Positions 41,217-51,798 of a stretch of 64,000 nucleotides of DNA are shown piece after piece. The DNA comes from a gamma proteobacterium NOR5-3 (GTDB taxonomy: Bacteria > Pseudomonadota > Gammaproteobacteria > Pseudomonadales > Halieaceae): assembly GCA_000158155.1 (NCBI GenBank), contig DS999409.1:196725-260724 (forward strand), written 5' to 3'. The position numbers and the translations under genes were made by a program. Below the pieces are notes generated by a model. That model saw nothing but the letters and a program-made list of their open reading frames with translations. It did no database searches and was not told the DNA's origin. The number at the start of each line of letters is the position of its first letter. Position 1 is the stretch's first letter.

Positions 41217-42884
41217 TTACCAGCTTGAAACGATCATATTGCTTCGGGCTGCTTTTTTCATGAAGTCGGCGGCCCGAAATGCCAGGGCCTGAATTGTGAG
41301 CGTGGGCTGACCTCGGCCAGAGGTCACCATAGAGCTGCCATCGCATATGAACAGGTTTGCGATATCGTGGCTGCGGTGCCAGCGATCCACAACCGAAGTC
41401 TGCGGATCATTGCCCATGCGGCAGGTGCCTAACAGGTGAGCTCCCACCGATTCTTCGCCGATTTCTGAATGCCAGGTTTTCTGCGCGCCAGCGGCGTCCA
41501 GTACTGCCAGAGCCTTCTCTTGCATAAAGCCGGTCATCGATAGGTCGTCCGGATGATCAGCATAGGTAACCCGCAATGCCGGTCGCCCAAAGCCGTCTTT
41601 ATGCTCGGGGTCCAACGTGATGTTGTTGCGAAGCATCGGCAGTGATGTGGCTGCGGTGGTCACTGCCATATTCCTGGTGAAGGTGTGTTCCAGTGTCGCT
41701 TTGTATTCGGCGCCCCAGCGAGGCCCGTCGGTAGGAGCTCCCTGTAAGGCAAACAACAGCGGGTAGCCGTTTAGATAGGGTCTCGAATCGAGTGCTCCGC
41801 CGCCATAGAACCCTCGCTGAGGGTCGCTATCGTAGTAATCCAGCGCTATGCGCGTGCACTGTATCCCTTTGTATTCATTCAGCGGGTGCTCGAATGCGCC
41901 GTAAGCAATGCTGTGAGCATTGAACATGAGATTTTTACCCACCATGCCGCTGCTGTTCGCCAGCCCGTTGGGATGCTTGTCAGTCGCCGACATTAAAAGC
42001 AGTCGAGGTGTTTCCGCACCGTTAGCCGCAAGCACGACACTGCGCGCTTTCTGATAATGCTCATTGCCATCGTTATCAAAGTACACAACACCGCGCGCGC
42101 GGTCTTGCTCATCCACGTCTACCCGCGCGACTGTTGAGAGGGGGCGAATCTCGCAGTTTCCGGTGCGCTCTGCTTCCGGGATCATGGTCGCGAGGGTAGA
42201 AGACTTGGCGTTCATTTCGCAGCCAAAGCCGATACACCAACCGCAGTTTACGCAGGCTGGCCGGCCACGATAAGGCTGCGACAGAATGGCTACCGGAGCG
42301 ACTTGTGCTGTCATGCCGATGGCCCTGGTGCCTTTTTCAAACAGAACGCCTGCAGACTTAACGGGCATTGGCGGTAGTGGGAAGGGCCGTGAACGGGGTG
42401 GATCATTGGGGCCCGGTGCTCCGGATACGCCAATCTCCCACTCTGCCATGCTGTACCAGGGTTCAAGTTCTTCGTAGCTGATGGGCCAATCTGCAAGTGT
42501 GGCGTCGGGTATATGGCCCACCACACTGTGTTCTTTAAAGTCCACCGGACGTAGTCGCCAGTAGTTGCCCGAAAAATGCGCGGTGCTACCGCCTACGCCT
42601 CGGGCATAGTAGGCAGGCTCTGGCTCTAAAAATCGTTCGCTGGCGGTCTCGTCCTCCCGGTGCCGAAAGGTTTGCTTGTCGCCCACAGATTGGCCGCTGA
42701 AATGCTGCTCAAACATCACGGACCACTCATCGTGGGTGAAGTCCGCAGCAGTCCGGTAAGGTCCTTGCTCCAGAACCACCACGCTGTGTCCGGCCTGGGA
42801 GAGTTCTCGGGCGATGACGCCGCCTGCCGCGCCGGAACCGACTATGACAAAGTCCACCACGGTATTTCGGTAATCCGGCATCAT
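41217..42884 (-). CDS. GMC-family FAD oxidoreductase, large subunit
   Basis: 555 residues. An N-terminal Rossmann motif 'VIVGSGAAGGVIARELSQAG' ends in an acidic 'VVLEQG', and a Cys cluster 'CVNCGWCIGFGCEMNAKSS' (about residues 215-233) follows. The C-terminal catalytic region is 'GAHLLGTCRMG' (the His of the GMC active site) and 'SGRGQPTLTIQALAFR'. It resembles the large subunit of gluconate/sorbose-type membrane dehydrogenases. Its start overlaps the small-subunit gene by four bases (ATGA). It is probably translocated with that Tat-carrying partner. The substrate is unknown. Confidence 0.88.
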   Translation of the reverse strand: MMPDYRNTVVDFVIVGSGAAGGVIARELSQAGHSVVVLEQGPYRTAADFTHDEWSVMFEQHFSGQSVGDKQTFRHREDETASERFLEPEPAYYARGVGGSTAHFSGNYWRLRPVDFKEHSVVGHIPDATLADWPISYEELEPWYSMAEWEIGVSGAPGPNDPPRSRPFPLPPMPVKSAGVLFEKGTRAIGMTAQVAPVAILSQPYRGRPACVNCGWCIGFGCEMNAKSSTLATMIPEAERTGNCEIRPLSTVARVDVDEQDRARGVVYFDNDGNEHYQKARSVVLAANGAETPRLLLMSATDKHPNGLANSSGMVGKNLMFNAHSIAYGAFEHPLNEYKGIQCTRIALDYYDSDPQRGFYGGGALDSRPYLNGYPLLFALQGAPTDGPRWGAEYKATLEHTFTRNMAVTTAATSLPMLRNNITLDPEHKDGFGRPALRVTYADHPDDLSMTGFMQEKALAVLDAAGAQKTWHSEIGEESVGAHLLGTCRMGNDPQTSVVDRWHRSHDIANLFICDGSSMVTSGRGQPTLTIQALAFRAADFMKKAARSNMIVSSW

Positions 42885-43444
42885 TTTGCTGTCTCCGACG
42901 ATTGGAGCACTTGCGCATCGTAATAGCCAAAAGGCGCCTGCCAGTGATGGCGGCGCTCGAAGCCCAGAATGTCCCAGCCAACCTCACCACGATTGCCGCC
43001 ATAGCGACTCATGGTGAAACTGCCCGCAAAGGTCAGCAGATGCATCAGGCTAAAAAACTCCCCATCTTCAATTTTTTGTAAGGCGATGTCCTGTTCGGCG
43101 TCCGTCAGGCTCAAAAAACTGCCGCCAGCGCTATGATTCAACGCCGCAGCCCCTGCTGTTAATTCTGGCAGCATCGACTTCAGCGGGTCGCCGATCATGC
43201 CATCGATGAACCACACCGCGCCTGCTTCTTTAGCACCGGGCGTGTTCGTTGTCGGAAGGATGCGTGCGGTAATAGCCTCTAGCGTTAATGCCAGGGATTG
43301 ATCGAGGTGCTGAAACTGACCGGCCTGGCGACTCGCTGTGCTTGCTGCAAGTAATGCAGGTGACGCCGCGCTCATTAACGCCGTTATTGCAGCTGTGCTC
43401 CCCAGCTTTAACAGGGTTCTGCGTTCTAAAAGAGGTTCTTTCAT
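42881..43444 (-). CDS. Gluconate 2-dehydrogenase subunit 3-like small subunit
   Basis: 187 residues. A twin-arginine signal 'ERRTLLKLGSTAAITALMS' lies at residues ~7-25. The mature part ('LTLEAITARILPTTNTPGAKEAGAVWFIDG', 'LLTFAGSFTMSRYGGNRGEVGWDILGF') fits the gluconate_2-dh3 family. It partners the overlapping GMC subunit, and the pair forms a periplasmic dehydrogenase passing electrons to a cytochrome or quinone. No cytochrome subunit gene is adjacent. Confidence 0.87.
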   Translation of the reverse strand: MKEPLLERRTLLKLGSTAAITALMSAASPALLAASTASRQAGQFQHLDQSLALTLEAITARILPTTNTPGAKEAGAVWFIDGMIGDPLKSMLPELTAGAAALNHSAGGSFLSLTDAEQDIALQKIEDGEFFSLMHLLTFAGSFTMSRYGGNRGEVGWDILGFERRHHWQAPFGYYDAQVLQSSETAK

Positions 43445-43555
43445 AGCCCGGGTGCTCTATAGCAACGTTGCAATAGTGTACACGTCGCCAGCAACGGTGC
43501 ACGAGCGCCTCATCACGTCCTGATTTGCCGGGTATGGCTTTTGTTCCGGCAAAAA

Positions 43556-43579
43556 AAACGCCCTGTTAGGAGGGCGTTT
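43556..43579 (-). terminator. Intrinsic terminator of rpoD
   Basis: On the minus strand AAACGCCC ... GGGCGTTT is followed by a run of eight T. It lies about 20 bp after the rpoD stop. Confidence 0.88.
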
Positions 43580-43601
43580 GGTGACAACTCAGTAGTTAAG
43601 A

Positions 43602-45425
43602 TCAGGAACTCTCATCCAAAAAGCTGCGCAGATAATCCGAGCGCGTAGGATGACGCAGCTTGCGCAGGGCCTTGGCTTCGATCTGACGAATCCGCTCCCG
43701 GGTGACGTCGAACTGCTTGCCGACTTCCTCAAGGGTATGGTCCGTGTTCATATCGATACCGAAGCGCATTCTCAGTACCTTTGCTTCTCGCGCGGTCAGT
43801 CCCGCCAGGACATCCTTGGTTGCTTCCATGAGGCCCTGGCCTGTCGCTGCGTCGATGGGCGAGTTAATGGTCTGGTCCTCAATAAAATCACCCAGATGCG
43901 AATCTTCGTCGTCGCCGATCGGCGTCTCCATAGAAATCGGCTCTTTGGCGATCTTGAGTACTTTGCGCACCTTGTCTTCGGGCATTTCCATACGTTCGCC
44001 AAGTTCCTCGGGAGTGGGCTCCCGGCCCATCTCCTGCAGCATCTGCCGAGAAATGCGGTTGAGCTTGTTGATGGTTTCGATCATGTGCACCGGAATACGA
44101 ATGGTGCGCGCCTGGTCAGCAATGGAGCGGGTAATAGCCTGACGAATCCACCAGGTGGCGTAGGTCGAGAACTTGTAACCACGACGATATTCAAACTTGT
44201 CTACGGCCTTCATGAGGCCGATGTTGCCTTCTTGGATCAGATCCAGGAACTGCAGACCACGGTTGGTGTACTTCTTGGCGATAGAAATCACCAGTCGCAG
44301 GTTAGCCTCAACCATTTCCTTCTTGGCACGTCTTGCCCGCGCCTCGCCCATGGACATGCGGCGATTGATCTCTTTGATCTCGGTAACGGTAAGGCCGGTG
44401 GCTGCTTCGATCTGGCCAATCTGGCGCTGCGCGCGAAGAATCTCTTCTTTGTAAGCGTTGAGCTTGGGGCCGTAATCTTTTTTGCGGGTGTGTCGTGACA
44501 GCCACTTGGCGTTGGATTCGTTGCCCTGGAACGAAGTGATGAAATCTTTACGGGGCATCTGGCAGCGACGTACGGCAAGGCGCATGATCTCGCGCTCCTG
44601 CTCACGAACCCCGGCCAATGCGGATCGTGCTTCGTCATTCAGCGGATCGAAGACCTTGGGTGTGAACTTGAAGAACTTGAAGATTTCGCCAAGCTTTTCC
44701 ATCTCTTTGATGGCCGCTTTGTCCTGACGGCCTTTTTCCAAGAGGATTTTTTCGGTCTTGTTGAACTGACGCTTTAACGCCGTGAAGCGCTTCTTGGCTT
44801 CTACGGGATCGGGGCCTGCAGGGGAATCGTTGTCGTCTTCGTCCACATTGCCGGCTGCCTTGGCGGCCTGTTGCTCAGCGATTTGCTGCGCTGAAGGCAC
44901 GTGATCGGCAGGGTTGAGGTAGCCCACCAGGATGTCGGCGAGTTTCTTCTCTTCTTTTGCGACCAGTGCGTAGTCATCCAGCACGGACTTGACGGCTCCG
45001 GGGTAAAAGGCCAGCGCGGCCATGAGCTCGCGGATGCCCTCTTCGATGCGTTTGGCGATGACAATCTCGCCTTCGCGCGTCAGCAGCTCAACGGTGCCCA
45101 TTTCGCGCATGTACATACGCACGGGGTCCGTGGTGCGCCCGGCTTCTGTTTCTACGGCGGCCAGTGCGGCAGCGGCTTCGGCAGCGGCGATGTCATCGGC
45201 AGAGCCGTCGCCATCAGTGAGGATCAGATCATCGGCATCCGGTGCCTGTTCAAAGACCTGGATGCCCATGTCATTGATCATCTGGATGATGTCTTCTACC
45301 TGATCCGGATCAGAGATGTCCTCGGGAAGGTGGTCGTTGACCTCGGCGTAGGTTAAGTAACCCTGCTCTTTTCCTTTGGCAATCAGAGACTTCAAACGCG
45401 ATTGCTGTGTAACGGCGTCGTTCAT
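43602..45425 (-). CDS. rpoD: RNA polymerase primary sigma factor (sigma-70)
   Basis: 607 residues, close to E. coli RpoD (613). Region 1.1 is N-terminal. A long non-conserved region with an acidic stretch ([10 protein letters not shown]) follows. Region 2 has '[30 protein letters not shown]' and '[15 protein letters not shown]'. Region 3 follows, and region 4 ends '[20 protein letters not shown]'. It directs core polymerase to housekeeping promoters. It is the last gene of the macromolecular synthesis operon rpsU-yqeY-dnaG-rpoD, with its own terminator. Confidence 0.98.
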   Translation of the reverse strand: MNDAVTQQSRLKSLIAKGKEQGYLTYAEVNDHLPEDISDPDQVEDIIQMINDMGIQVFEQAPDADDLILTDGDGSADDIAAAEAAAALAAVETEAGRTTDPVRMYMREMGTVELLTREGEIVIAKRIEEGIRELMAALAFYPGAVKSVLDDYALVAKEEKKLADILVGYLNPADHVPSAQQIAEQQAAKAAGNVDEDDNDSPAGPDPVEAKKRFTALKRQFNKTEKILLEKGRQDKAAIKEMEKLGEIFKFFKFTPKVFDPLNDEARSALAGVREQEREIMRLAVRRCQMPRKDFITSFQGNESNAKWLSRHTRKKDYGPKLNAYKEEILRAQRQIGQIEAATGLTVTEIKEINRRMSMGEARARRAKKEMVEANLRLVISIAKKYTNRGLQFLDLIQEGNIGLMKAVDKFEYRRGYKFSTYATWWIRQAITRSIADQARTIRIPVHMIETINKLNRISRQMLQEMGREPTPEELGERMEMPEDKVRKVLKIAKEPISMETPIGDDEDSHLGDFIEDQTINSPIDAATGQGLMEATKDVLAGLTAREAKVLRMRFGIDMNTDHTLEEVGKQFDVTRERIRQIEAKALRKLRHPTRSDYLRSFLDESS

Positions 45426-45582
45426 TCGGTACCTTGCTTGGGTTTGGCCGACCCTTGCGGGGCGGACAGTTGGACGGACGTATTAAAACGATAAAAGTCA
45501 GCCCGCCAGTTTAGCACAAAGCCGGACAAATTGCTTACAGACTGTTGTTTTGTGGCGGGGTTTGGCCACATGGAGCCGTGAT

Positions 45583-47487
45583 TCACTGGTTGGCGGGGCC
45601 GCTGCGGGTGTCGAGGTCCCGTAGGGCTCTGATGAGTTCGGGTAGTCGGGCCTTATCGTCCGCAGTCATTTGCGCATAAGGACGGGTTTTGAGGCCGCTG
45701 ATCTCTTCCACAATGCGCTGACGCAGGGGTAGAGAGCTCAGGCGACGCATGATGTCCTCAAACTGCGCCTCGATGCCGTCCGTGGGGATAAGGCGTTCCT
45801 GTCCCGCAAGCTCTGCCAGCAGTTCGCCTTCGGGGCTGCCGTGCCAGTGGCCCAACAGCATGCCAGTGCTGGATTCGGGACGTTTTTGCAGCAGCTCGAC
45901 AATGGCCTTGAGCAGTTCGCCCTCGCGGCCTGACAGGGCTGATAGGGCATGCGCATCTGCCAGGGATGCCACGCTGGGCTTGTGCAGCAGCAGTGCGATG
46001 GCGGCCTGGGTCAGCGTAGCGTGTGCACGCGGCGCCTGATTCAGGGGTTCGCGCTGGCGCGGGCTGGGCTCTTCATCGTCCACAGGTGCCCAGTCGCCGT
46101 CATCGGGGGGCGGCGCTTCATCAAAACTCGCGTAGTAAGCCTCATCCGGCGCGGCCTCCGTGGCAGGAGGCGGCTCTGGCGGCGGAAGCTCCAGTTTCAT
46201 GAGGCTGGCAAGCTCCAGCCCGGTGCGCTGTGCCAGAGACTGAAACATCAGCTCCCGGTACACGCCCTCGGGGAGTATGCGGATCAGTGGAAGAGCCCGC
46301 TTGGACAGGCTGGCGCGACCTTCCATGGTGCCGATATCAAGGCCCGCGGCCTGGCTTTGGAACAAAAATTCCTCCAGCGGCACGGCGGCCTGCACCAGAT
46401 CCAAAAAGGCCTGGGTTCCGTCTTTGCGTACCAAAGAATCCGGGTCTTCGCCCTCGCGCAGGAACAAAAAGCGGGCCTGACGGCCATCGGCCATGGTGGG
46501 CAAGGTGTTGTGCAGCGCGCGCTCGGCGGCCTTGCGGCCGGCCTCATCCCCGTCAAAACAGAAGACCACTTCGGGCACGACGCGGAATATGCGCTCCAGA
46601 TGCTCCGTGCTGGTGGCTGTGCCCAGCGTGGCAACGGCGTAACTGATCCCGGCCTGGGCCAGGGCAATCACGTCCATGTAGCCCTCGACCACAATGATGC
46701 GCTCGAGCTTGCGGTTGGCCCGGCGTGCCTCGTAAAGGCCGTACAACTCCCGGCCTTTGTGGAATATGGGAGATTCCGGTGAGTTCAGGTATTTGGGTTT
46801 GTCATCACCCAAAACCCGCCCGCCAAAGGCGATGACCCGACCGCGACGATCCCGGATGGGGAACACAATGCGATCCCGAAAGCGATCGTACACGCGGCCT
46901 GAATCATTTTTGACGAGCATGCCTGCGGTGATGGCGCGGGTCTGTGTTGTTTCGTCATCCCCCAAAAACGACCGCAGGTTGTCCCAGCCCGGCGGGGCAA
47001 AGCCCAGTCCAAAGTCCCGGGCAATAAGCCCGGTGAGGCCGCGGTTTTTCAGGTAATCCACCGCCGCCTGTCTGTTGGGATGTTGCTTGAGCGCGTCTTT
47101 GTAAAACTCGGTGGAGCGTTCCATGAGTTCATAAAGCGGCTTGTTGGGTGACTCGCCGCCGGCTGCGCTGCTTTGGCCGCGACTTTCTTCTCGAACGACT
47201 TCAAGACCGGCGGTACCTGCCAGGTTTTCTACAGCCTGGGGAAAATCGATGTTCTCGTAGTCCATGAGGAAGCCAAGAGCATTGCCCCCGGCACCACAGC
47301 CAAAGCAGTAGTAAAACTGCTTCTCGGGATTGACGCTGAAAGACGGTGACTTCTCATCGTGGAAGGGGCAGCGGGCGCTATAGTTTTTGCCGGTTTTCTT
47401 GAGTTTTACGCGCCGGTCGATGACGTCGACGATATCGACGCGGTCGAGGAGGTCATCAATAAAACTTTGGGGTATACGTCCGGCCAT
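45583..47487 (-). CDS. dnaG: DNA primase
   Basis: 634 residues. The N-terminal CHC2 zinc finger shows 'CPFHDEKSPSFSV' and 'YYCFGCGAGG'. The TOPRIM core has 'IIVVEGYMDVIALAQAG' and 'VFCFDGDEAG'. A C-terminal helicase-binding domain follows. It synthesises RNA primers at the replication fork. It lies in the macromolecular synthesis operon, 157 bp before rpoD. A proline/acidic linker (EPPPATEAAPDEAY region) joins core and C-terminal domains. Confidence 0.98.
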   Translation of the reverse strand: MAGRIPQSFIDDLLDRVDIVDVIDRRVKLKKTGKNYSARCPFHDEKSPSFSVNPEKQFYYCFGCGAGGNALGFLMDYENIDFPQAVENLAGTAGLEVVREESRGQSSAAGGESPNKPLYELMERSTEFYKDALKQHPNRQAAVDYLKNRGLTGLIARDFGLGFAPPGWDNLRSFLGDDETTQTRAITAGMLVKNDSGRVYDRFRDRIVFPIRDRRGRVIAFGGRVLGDDKPKYLNSPESPIFHKGRELYGLYEARRANRKLERIIVVEGYMDVIALAQAGISYAVATLGTATSTEHLERIFRVVPEVVFCFDGDEAGRKAAERALHNTLPTMADGRQARFLFLREGEDPDSLVRKDGTQAFLDLVQAAVPLEEFLFQSQAAGLDIGTMEGRASLSKRALPLIRILPEGVYRELMFQSLAQRTGLELASLMKLELPPPEPPPATEAAPDEAYYASFDEAPPPDDGDWAPVDDEEPSPRQREPLNQAPRAHATLTQAAIALLLHKPSVASLADAHALSALSGREGELLKAIVELLQKRPESSTGMLLGHWHGSPEGELLAELAGQERLIPTDGIEAQFEDIMRRLSSLPLRQRIVEEISGLKTRPYAQMTADDKARLPELIRALRDLDTRSGPANQ

Positions 47488-47571
47488 GCTCAGTCTTTTG
47501 CCATGTGGGTCGGCAGACTCGTGAGTGCCAGATTATGCCACGGGGTCCTGAGTCTGACCCGGGTGTCGGGA

Positions 47572-48042
47572 TTAACCGACGAGACGGGCTTTGACTTTCT
47601 GGCTGACAGCGCCCATATCGGCGCGACCCTGGAGCTGGGGCTTGAGTTGGCCCATGACCGCACCCATGGCCTGCATTCCACTGCCGTCTGCCGCTGCAAT
47701 GGCGGCATCGATGATAGCGTCGAGCTCGTCGTCGGCAAGCTGCGCTGGCAGATATTCCTGAATGACCGCAATTTCGGACGCTTCCTGGCTTGCAAGATCG
47801 TCCCGTCCCGCGTCTTCGTATTGCTTTTGGGAGTCCCGGCGTTGCTTGAGCATTTTGTCGAGCACAGCCAGAACGCGCGCTTCGTCCAGCACGATGCGCT
47901 CATCAACTTCGATACGTTTAAATTCCGCCTGCATGAGGCGAATGGTGGCCAGGCGCTCTTTATCGCGACTCTTCATCGCTTCCTTCATGGCAAGCTTGAT
48001 GACTGCCTGGGTTTCTGAAGGAATGACGTCGGAATCGCTCAT
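47572..48042 (-). CDS. yqeY: GatB/YqeY domain protein
   Basis: 156 residues. 'LKRIEVDER'-like and 'EYLPAQLADDELDAIIDAAI' segments and the terminal 'GRADMGAVSQKVKARL' are typical of YqeY, which matches the tRNA-binding tail domain of GatB. A link with tRNA-dependent amidation or translation is inferred. It sits between rpsU and dnaG as in Pseudomonas. Confidence 0.93.
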   Translation of the reverse strand: MSDSDVIPSETQAVIKLAMKEAMKSRDKERLATIRLMQAEFKRIEVDERIVLDEARVLAVLDKMLKQRRDSQKQYEDAGRDDLASQEASEIAVIQEYLPAQLADDELDAIIDAAIAAADGSGMQAMGAVMGQLKPQLQGRADMGAVSQKVKARLVG

Positions 48043-48157
48043 GATAATCGCTGGCGTTTGTCTGAGAGGTTTTGCGGTATAGCGCCGCTTGCTGCTACAA
48101 GCCCGCTCTATTGTGAGGTCTGTCTGTGCGAGCGATCAATCTGCTCTGCAACATAGA

Positions 48158-48176
48158 GGGATAGCCTCGCTATCCC
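48158..48176 (-). other. Hairpin after rpsU, possible attenuator
   Basis: GGGATAGC-CTC-GCTATCCC is a perfect 8-bp stem eleven bases beyond the rpsU stop. No U-tract follows on the minus strand, so full termination is doubtful. E. coli has a partial terminator at the equivalent rpsU-dnaG junction. Confidence 0.5.
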
Positions 48177-48187
48177 GGATAACCCGC

Positions 48188-48403
48188 TTAGTAGAGACGG
48201 ACGCGCTTACGGTTCTCGCGAGACATTTTTTTGAGGTGACGCTTCACCGCAGCGGCAGCAGCACGCTTACGAACGGTGGTGGGCTTCTCGTAGTGCTCGC
48301 GGCGACGTACTTCCGAAAGTACGCCTGCCTTTTCGCAAGAACGCTTGAAACGACGCAATGCGACGTCAAAGGGCTCGTTTTCTTTAACCTTGATGTGAGG
48401 CAT
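48188..48403 (-). CDS. rpsU: 30S ribosomal protein S21
   Basis: 71 residues, the usual length. '[19 protein letters not shown]' and '[16 protein letters not shown]' are highly conserved S21 segments, with a basic C-terminus. It is the first gene of the macromolecular synthesis operon. AGGA lies upstream of the ATG, and a good sigma-70 promoter is about 70 bp upstream. Confidence 0.98.
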   Translation of the reverse strand: MPHIKVKENEPFDVALRRFKRSCEKAGVLSEVRRREHYEKPTTVRKRAAAAAVKRHLKKMSRENRKRVRLY

Positions 48404-48469
48404 CTAAATCCTGTCCTGTCTGTACCTGCCGGAGACGAAAAGTCATCGCCCACCAGCGCGAGGGCGCGC

Positions 48470-48498
48470 ATTCTATACGCAGCTTGTGGGATTTGCAA
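48470..48498 (-). promoter_or_regulatory. Sigma-70 promoter of rpsU operon
   Basis: On the minus strand TTGCAA (48493-48498) and TAGAAT (48470-48475) are 17 bp apart and followed by a GC-rich discriminator, fitting growth-rate control of the macromolecular synthesis operon. Confidence 0.65.
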
Positions 48499-48635
48499 AG
48501 GTCAGTTGTGCAGGTTTTTTTGTCATCGGAGCGCGCCCATATGGCGATCTGGCCTGTCGCCGGTAGCCGCGATTCATTAGACTTGCGCCTCGCGCGCCGT
48601 TGCCCGGTGACTTTGGCGCTAAAAAGGACCCCATC

Positions 48636-49685
48636 ATGAACGTTCTCGGCATAGAAACCTCCTGCGATGAGACCGGCGTGGCGCTGTATAGCACGGAGCG
48701 CGGCCTCCTTGCGCATACCTTATATAGCCAGATTGCGGTGCACCGTGAGTACGGCGGTGTGGTGCCGGAGTTGGCCTCGCGGGACCATGTGCGCAAGACC
48801 CTGCCTTTGGTTCAAGAGGTGCTGGAGTCGGCGGGTTTAACAAGCAAGGATGTGGACGCGGTGGCCTACACGGCCGGGCCGGGACTCGTGGGTGCGTTGA
48901 TGGTGGGCGCGACTATCTCGCGGTCGCTGGCGCTGGGCTGGGGTGTTCCCGCGCTGGGTGTGCATCACATGGAGGGGCACCTGCTGGCTCCCATGCTGGA
49001 GGAGAATCGTCCGGAGTTTCCGTTTGTAGCGCTTTTGGTCTCGGGTGGGCACACACAGCTGGTGCGGGTAGACGGCATTGGTGAGTACAGGATTCTGGGT
49101 GAGTCGCTGGATGACGCAGCGGGTGAAGCCTTTGATAAGGCGGCAAAAATGCTGGGCTTGCCTTATCCCGGCGGGCCTCAGATTGCCCGGATTGCCGAGG
49201 ATGGCGACCCCGGGCGCTTTGATTTTCCAAGGCCCATGATTAATCGTCCGGGGCTGGATTTTTCTTTTAGCGGTCTAAAAACCCACACCCTGACCACAGT
49301 GCGCGCGCTGGAGGCCGAGGCGCCTTTGACTGATCAGGATAAGGCGGATATTGCCCGAGCCTTTGAAGAGGCCGTGGTGTCTACGCTGGTGATCAAGTGC
49401 CGCCGGGCGCTGGAGCAAGAGAATCTAAAACGGCTGGTGATGGCGGGGGGCGTGAGTGCCAACCGCAATCTGCGCAGGCAGTTGGGAGAGAAACTGGGAA
49501 AGCAGGGCGCCGAGGTGTTTTATCCAGCGCCGCAGTTTTGCACCGATAACGGCGCGATGATTGCTTACGCCGGTGCTCAGCGTCTGGCTGCCGGTCAAGT
49601 CGATGGTGTAGAGGTGCAGGTGCGGCCGCGCTGGCCCATGACGGAGTTGCCACCGATCACGATGCCATCCGAGGCTAACTTGTGA
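48636..49685 (+). CDS. tsaD: tRNA N6-adenosine threonylcarbamoyltransferase
   Basis: 349 residues from '[14 protein letters not shown]', the standard start. An in-frame TTG at 48600 is rejected. The metal-binding '[12 protein letters not shown]' and '[10 protein letters not shown]' are present, as are '[19 protein letters not shown]' and the late '[11 protein letters not shown]'. It transfers threonylcarbamoyl to A37 of ANN-decoding tRNAs with TsaBCE. It is divergent from rpsU. Its stop overlaps the folB start by four bases (GTGA). Confidence 0.97.
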   Translation: MNVLGIETSCDETGVALYSTERGLLAHTLYSQIAVHREYGGVVPELASRDHVRKTLPLVQEVLESAGLTSKDVDAVAYTAGPGLVGALMVGATISRSLALGWGVPALGVHHMEGHLLAPMLEENRPEFPFVALLVSGGHTQLVRVDGIGEYRILGESLDDAAGEAFDKAAKMLGLPYPGGPQIARIAEDGDPGRFDFPRPMINRPGLDFSFSGLKTHTLTTVRALEAEAPLTDQDKADIARAFEEAVVSTLVIKCRRALEQENLKRLVMAGGVSANRNLRRQLGEKLGKQGAEVFYPAPQFCTDNGAMIAYAGAQRLAAGQVDGVEVQVRPRWPMTELPPITMPSEANL

Positions 49686-50044
49686 GTGATATCGTTTTTA
49701 TCCGCGCTTTGCGCCTGCCCACGGTGATTGGCGTGTATGCCTGGGAGCGGGAGGTTCGTCAGGAGTTGCTGCTGGACCTGGAGATGGCCTGGGATATTGC
49801 CCCTGCCGGTGTCAGTGATGATGTAGCCGATGCGCTGGATTACTCGGCGGTCGCCACGCGTTTACGGGCTTTTGCGGCCGAGAACAGTTTTGAGTTGATT
49901 GAGAAAATGGCCAGTGAGTTGGCAAGCCTGGTGATGGCTGAGTTCTCGGTACCCTGGGTGCGTTTGCGCTTATGTAAGCCGGGGGCAGTCACCGAAGCTA
50001 TGGATGTCGGCGTGCTTATTGAGCGGGGGCAACGGCCCGTATGA
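49682..50044 (+). CDS. folB: Dihydroneopterin aldolase
   Basis: 120 residues from a GTG. '[24 protein letters not shown]' contains the family's conserved first strand and Glu. '[10 protein letters not shown]' and '[12 protein letters not shown]' (catalytic Glu/Lys region) follow. It makes 6-hydroxymethyl-dihydropterin in folate synthesis. It overlaps tsaD and folK by four bases each, so all three are coupled. Confidence 0.95.
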   Translation: MSDIVFIRALRLPTVIGVYAWEREVRQELLLDLEMAWDIAPAGVSDDVADALDYSAVATRLRAFAAENSFELIEKMASELASLVMAEFSVPWVRLRLCKPGAVTEAMDVGVLIERGQRPV

Positions 50045-50544
50045 CGCGTTTGTTTTTAGGCCTTGGCAGTAATATTGAGCCGGCGCGGTATTTGCCGCTG
50101 GGTTTGTCCGAGCTTGAGGGTCTGTTAGGTAGTCTGAGAGTGTCGCCCGTTTACGAGGGTGCGGCCATTGGTTTCTCTGGAGCGCCATTTTGGAATTTGG
50201 TGGTGGAGGCGCAGACGTCTTTGTCGGTGGGGGAGTTACAGTCAGCCTTACGGACCATCGAATATGCCCACGGGCGTGCTAAAAATGCCTCTCGCTTGAG
50301 TCCCCGGAGTCTGGACATCGATATTCTCATCTACGGCGATGCATGTGGCGTGGTGGATGGGGTGGTGTTACCGCGCGGCGAGATACTGCAAAACGCCTTT
50401 GTACTGCGTCCGCTGGCAGAATTAGCGCCTGATGCTGTTCATCCGGGCGTTAAAAAGAGCTTTGGCGAGCTCTGGGCCAAGTACGACGCAGCGTCTCAGC
50501 CGTTGACGCCGGTATCGCTGGACGACGTCTCAGTTCGTAACTGA
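50041..50544 (+). CDS. folK: HPPK, folate pyrophosphokinase
   Basis: 167 residues. '[11 protein letters not shown]', '[10 protein letters not shown]', '[12 protein letters not shown]' and '[15 protein letters not shown]' (metal-binding Asp pair) mark HPPK. It uses the FolB product in the next step of folate synthesis. Its last 49 bases overlap the convergent cca gene. Confidence 0.96.
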   Translation: MTRLFLGLGSNIEPARYLPLGLSELEGLLGSLRVSPVYEGAAIGFSGAPFWNLVVEAQTSLSVGELQSALRTIEYAHGRAKNASRLSPRSLDIDILIYGDACGVVDGVVLPRGEILQNAFVLRPLAELAPDAVHPGVKKSFGELWAKYDAASQPLTPVSLDDVSVRN

Positions 50545-51788
50545 TTGAGGCGTTTTACGCGCTCCTTTGTGAGCGCATCGCCGATGGCCTTGCCCTCAAG
50601 CCCCGATACATCCAGGTCTGCAATCGTCACGGCCATTGCAATGTCTTTTGCGCGGCGTAGATAGTCCGCCTGGGGGTAATCCTGATCTTCCAGCCCTTTT
50701 CTGCCTCGCGAGTCGGCCTCGCAGGCCATCAGGTAGCTTTCGAATCGCTCGGGCTGGCGCAGCGCGCCGGTCGCTTCAAGGAGCTTGAGCAGAGTCTCGC
50801 CGCGCAGTTCGCGGGCCCGGTGCATGTGCAAGTGGTATTCGCAGACTGTCAGAGCCAGTTGCCTGTGCGCGTTGGGTACCTTGAGGCGCGCGCAGACGTC
50901 TTCTACCAATGGCAGTCCCGCTGTCTCATGGCCCCGGTGGCTGGGCAGTACGTCGTCCGGGGTAATGCCTTTACCAAGATCATGAGTGAGCGCCGCAAAG
51001 ACCACCTGACTGTTGCCGGATTCCGGTGAATTGGCGGTATCCGATGCCAGTGCTCGGCGTGAGAGCAGGGCGGCCTGCTTGATCACCATCAATACGTGCA
51101 CACCGGTATCGATTTCGGGGTGATAGTTGGCCTTTTGTGGAACGCCGAACAAACCTTCGACTTCGGGTAGGAGCGCTTTGAGTGCGCCACATTGTTGCAG
51201 TACCTCGATAAACACCTGGGGGTCGCGTTCTCTTAGCGCTCGTTCAGTCTCTACCCAGATGCGCTCCGGGGGCAGATACTCAAGCTCGCCTTGCGCGACG
51301 ATGTCCGTCATGAGGATAAGGGTCTCCTCGGCCACAGCGAATCCTAAGTGCGCATAGCGGGCGGCAAAACGCGCCACGCGCAGTACGCGAAGGGGATCTT
51401 CCAAGAATGCGTCGGATACGTGGCGGAGCAAGCGTGACTCAAGGTCTTTGGCTCCGCCATAAGGGTCTATAAGCGAGCCATCGTCATCTTTGGCGATAGC
51501 GTTGATGGTGAGGTCCCGGCGTTGGAGGTCCTCCTCCAGCGTGACGTTGGGATCGTAGTGCGTCTCAAAGCCGGTGTAGCCGTGACCCTTTTTGCGCTCG
51601 GTGCGGGCCAGCGCGTATTCCTCTTTGCTTTGCGGGTGCAAAAACACCGGGAAGTCTTTGCCCACCTGCGTGTAGCCAAGATCCAGTAGCTCTTGGGGCG
51701 TAGCGCCCACAACCACCCAGTCCTGCTCTTTGACGGGATAGTTGAGAAGTTCGTCGCGGACTGCGCCGCCGACTAAGTAGTTTTTCAT
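50496..51788 (-). CDS. cca: CCA-adding tRNA nucleotidyltransferase
   Basis: 430 residues. The class II nucleotidyltransferase core shows '[11 protein letters not shown]', '[11 protein letters not shown]' and '[10 protein letters not shown]'. A C-terminal HD domain is seen in 'ALTHDLGKG', as in E. coli Cca. It builds or repairs the tRNA 3' CCA. It follows apaH by ten bases and overlaps folK convergently. Confidence 0.96.
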   Translation of the reverse strand: MKNYLVGGAVRDELLNYPVKEQDWVVVGATPQELLDLGYTQVGKDFPVFLHPQSKEEYALARTERKKGHGYTGFETHYDPNVTLEEDLQRRDLTINAIAKDDDGSLIDPYGGAKDLESRLLRHVSDAFLEDPLRVLRVARFAARYAHLGFAVAEETLILMTDIVAQGELEYLPPERIWVETERALRERDPQVFIEVLQQCGALKALLPEVEGLFGVPQKANYHPEIDTGVHVLMVIKQAALLSRRALASDTANSPESGNSQVVFAALTHDLGKGITPDDVLPSHRGHETAGLPLVEDVCARLKVPNAHRQLALTVCEYHLHMHRARELRGETLLKLLEATGALRQPERFESYLMACEADSRGRKGLEDQDYPQADYLRRAKDIAMAVTIADLDVSGLEGKAIGDALTKERVKRLNQLRTETSSSDTGVNG

Positions 51789-51798
51789 GGGGAGGATT

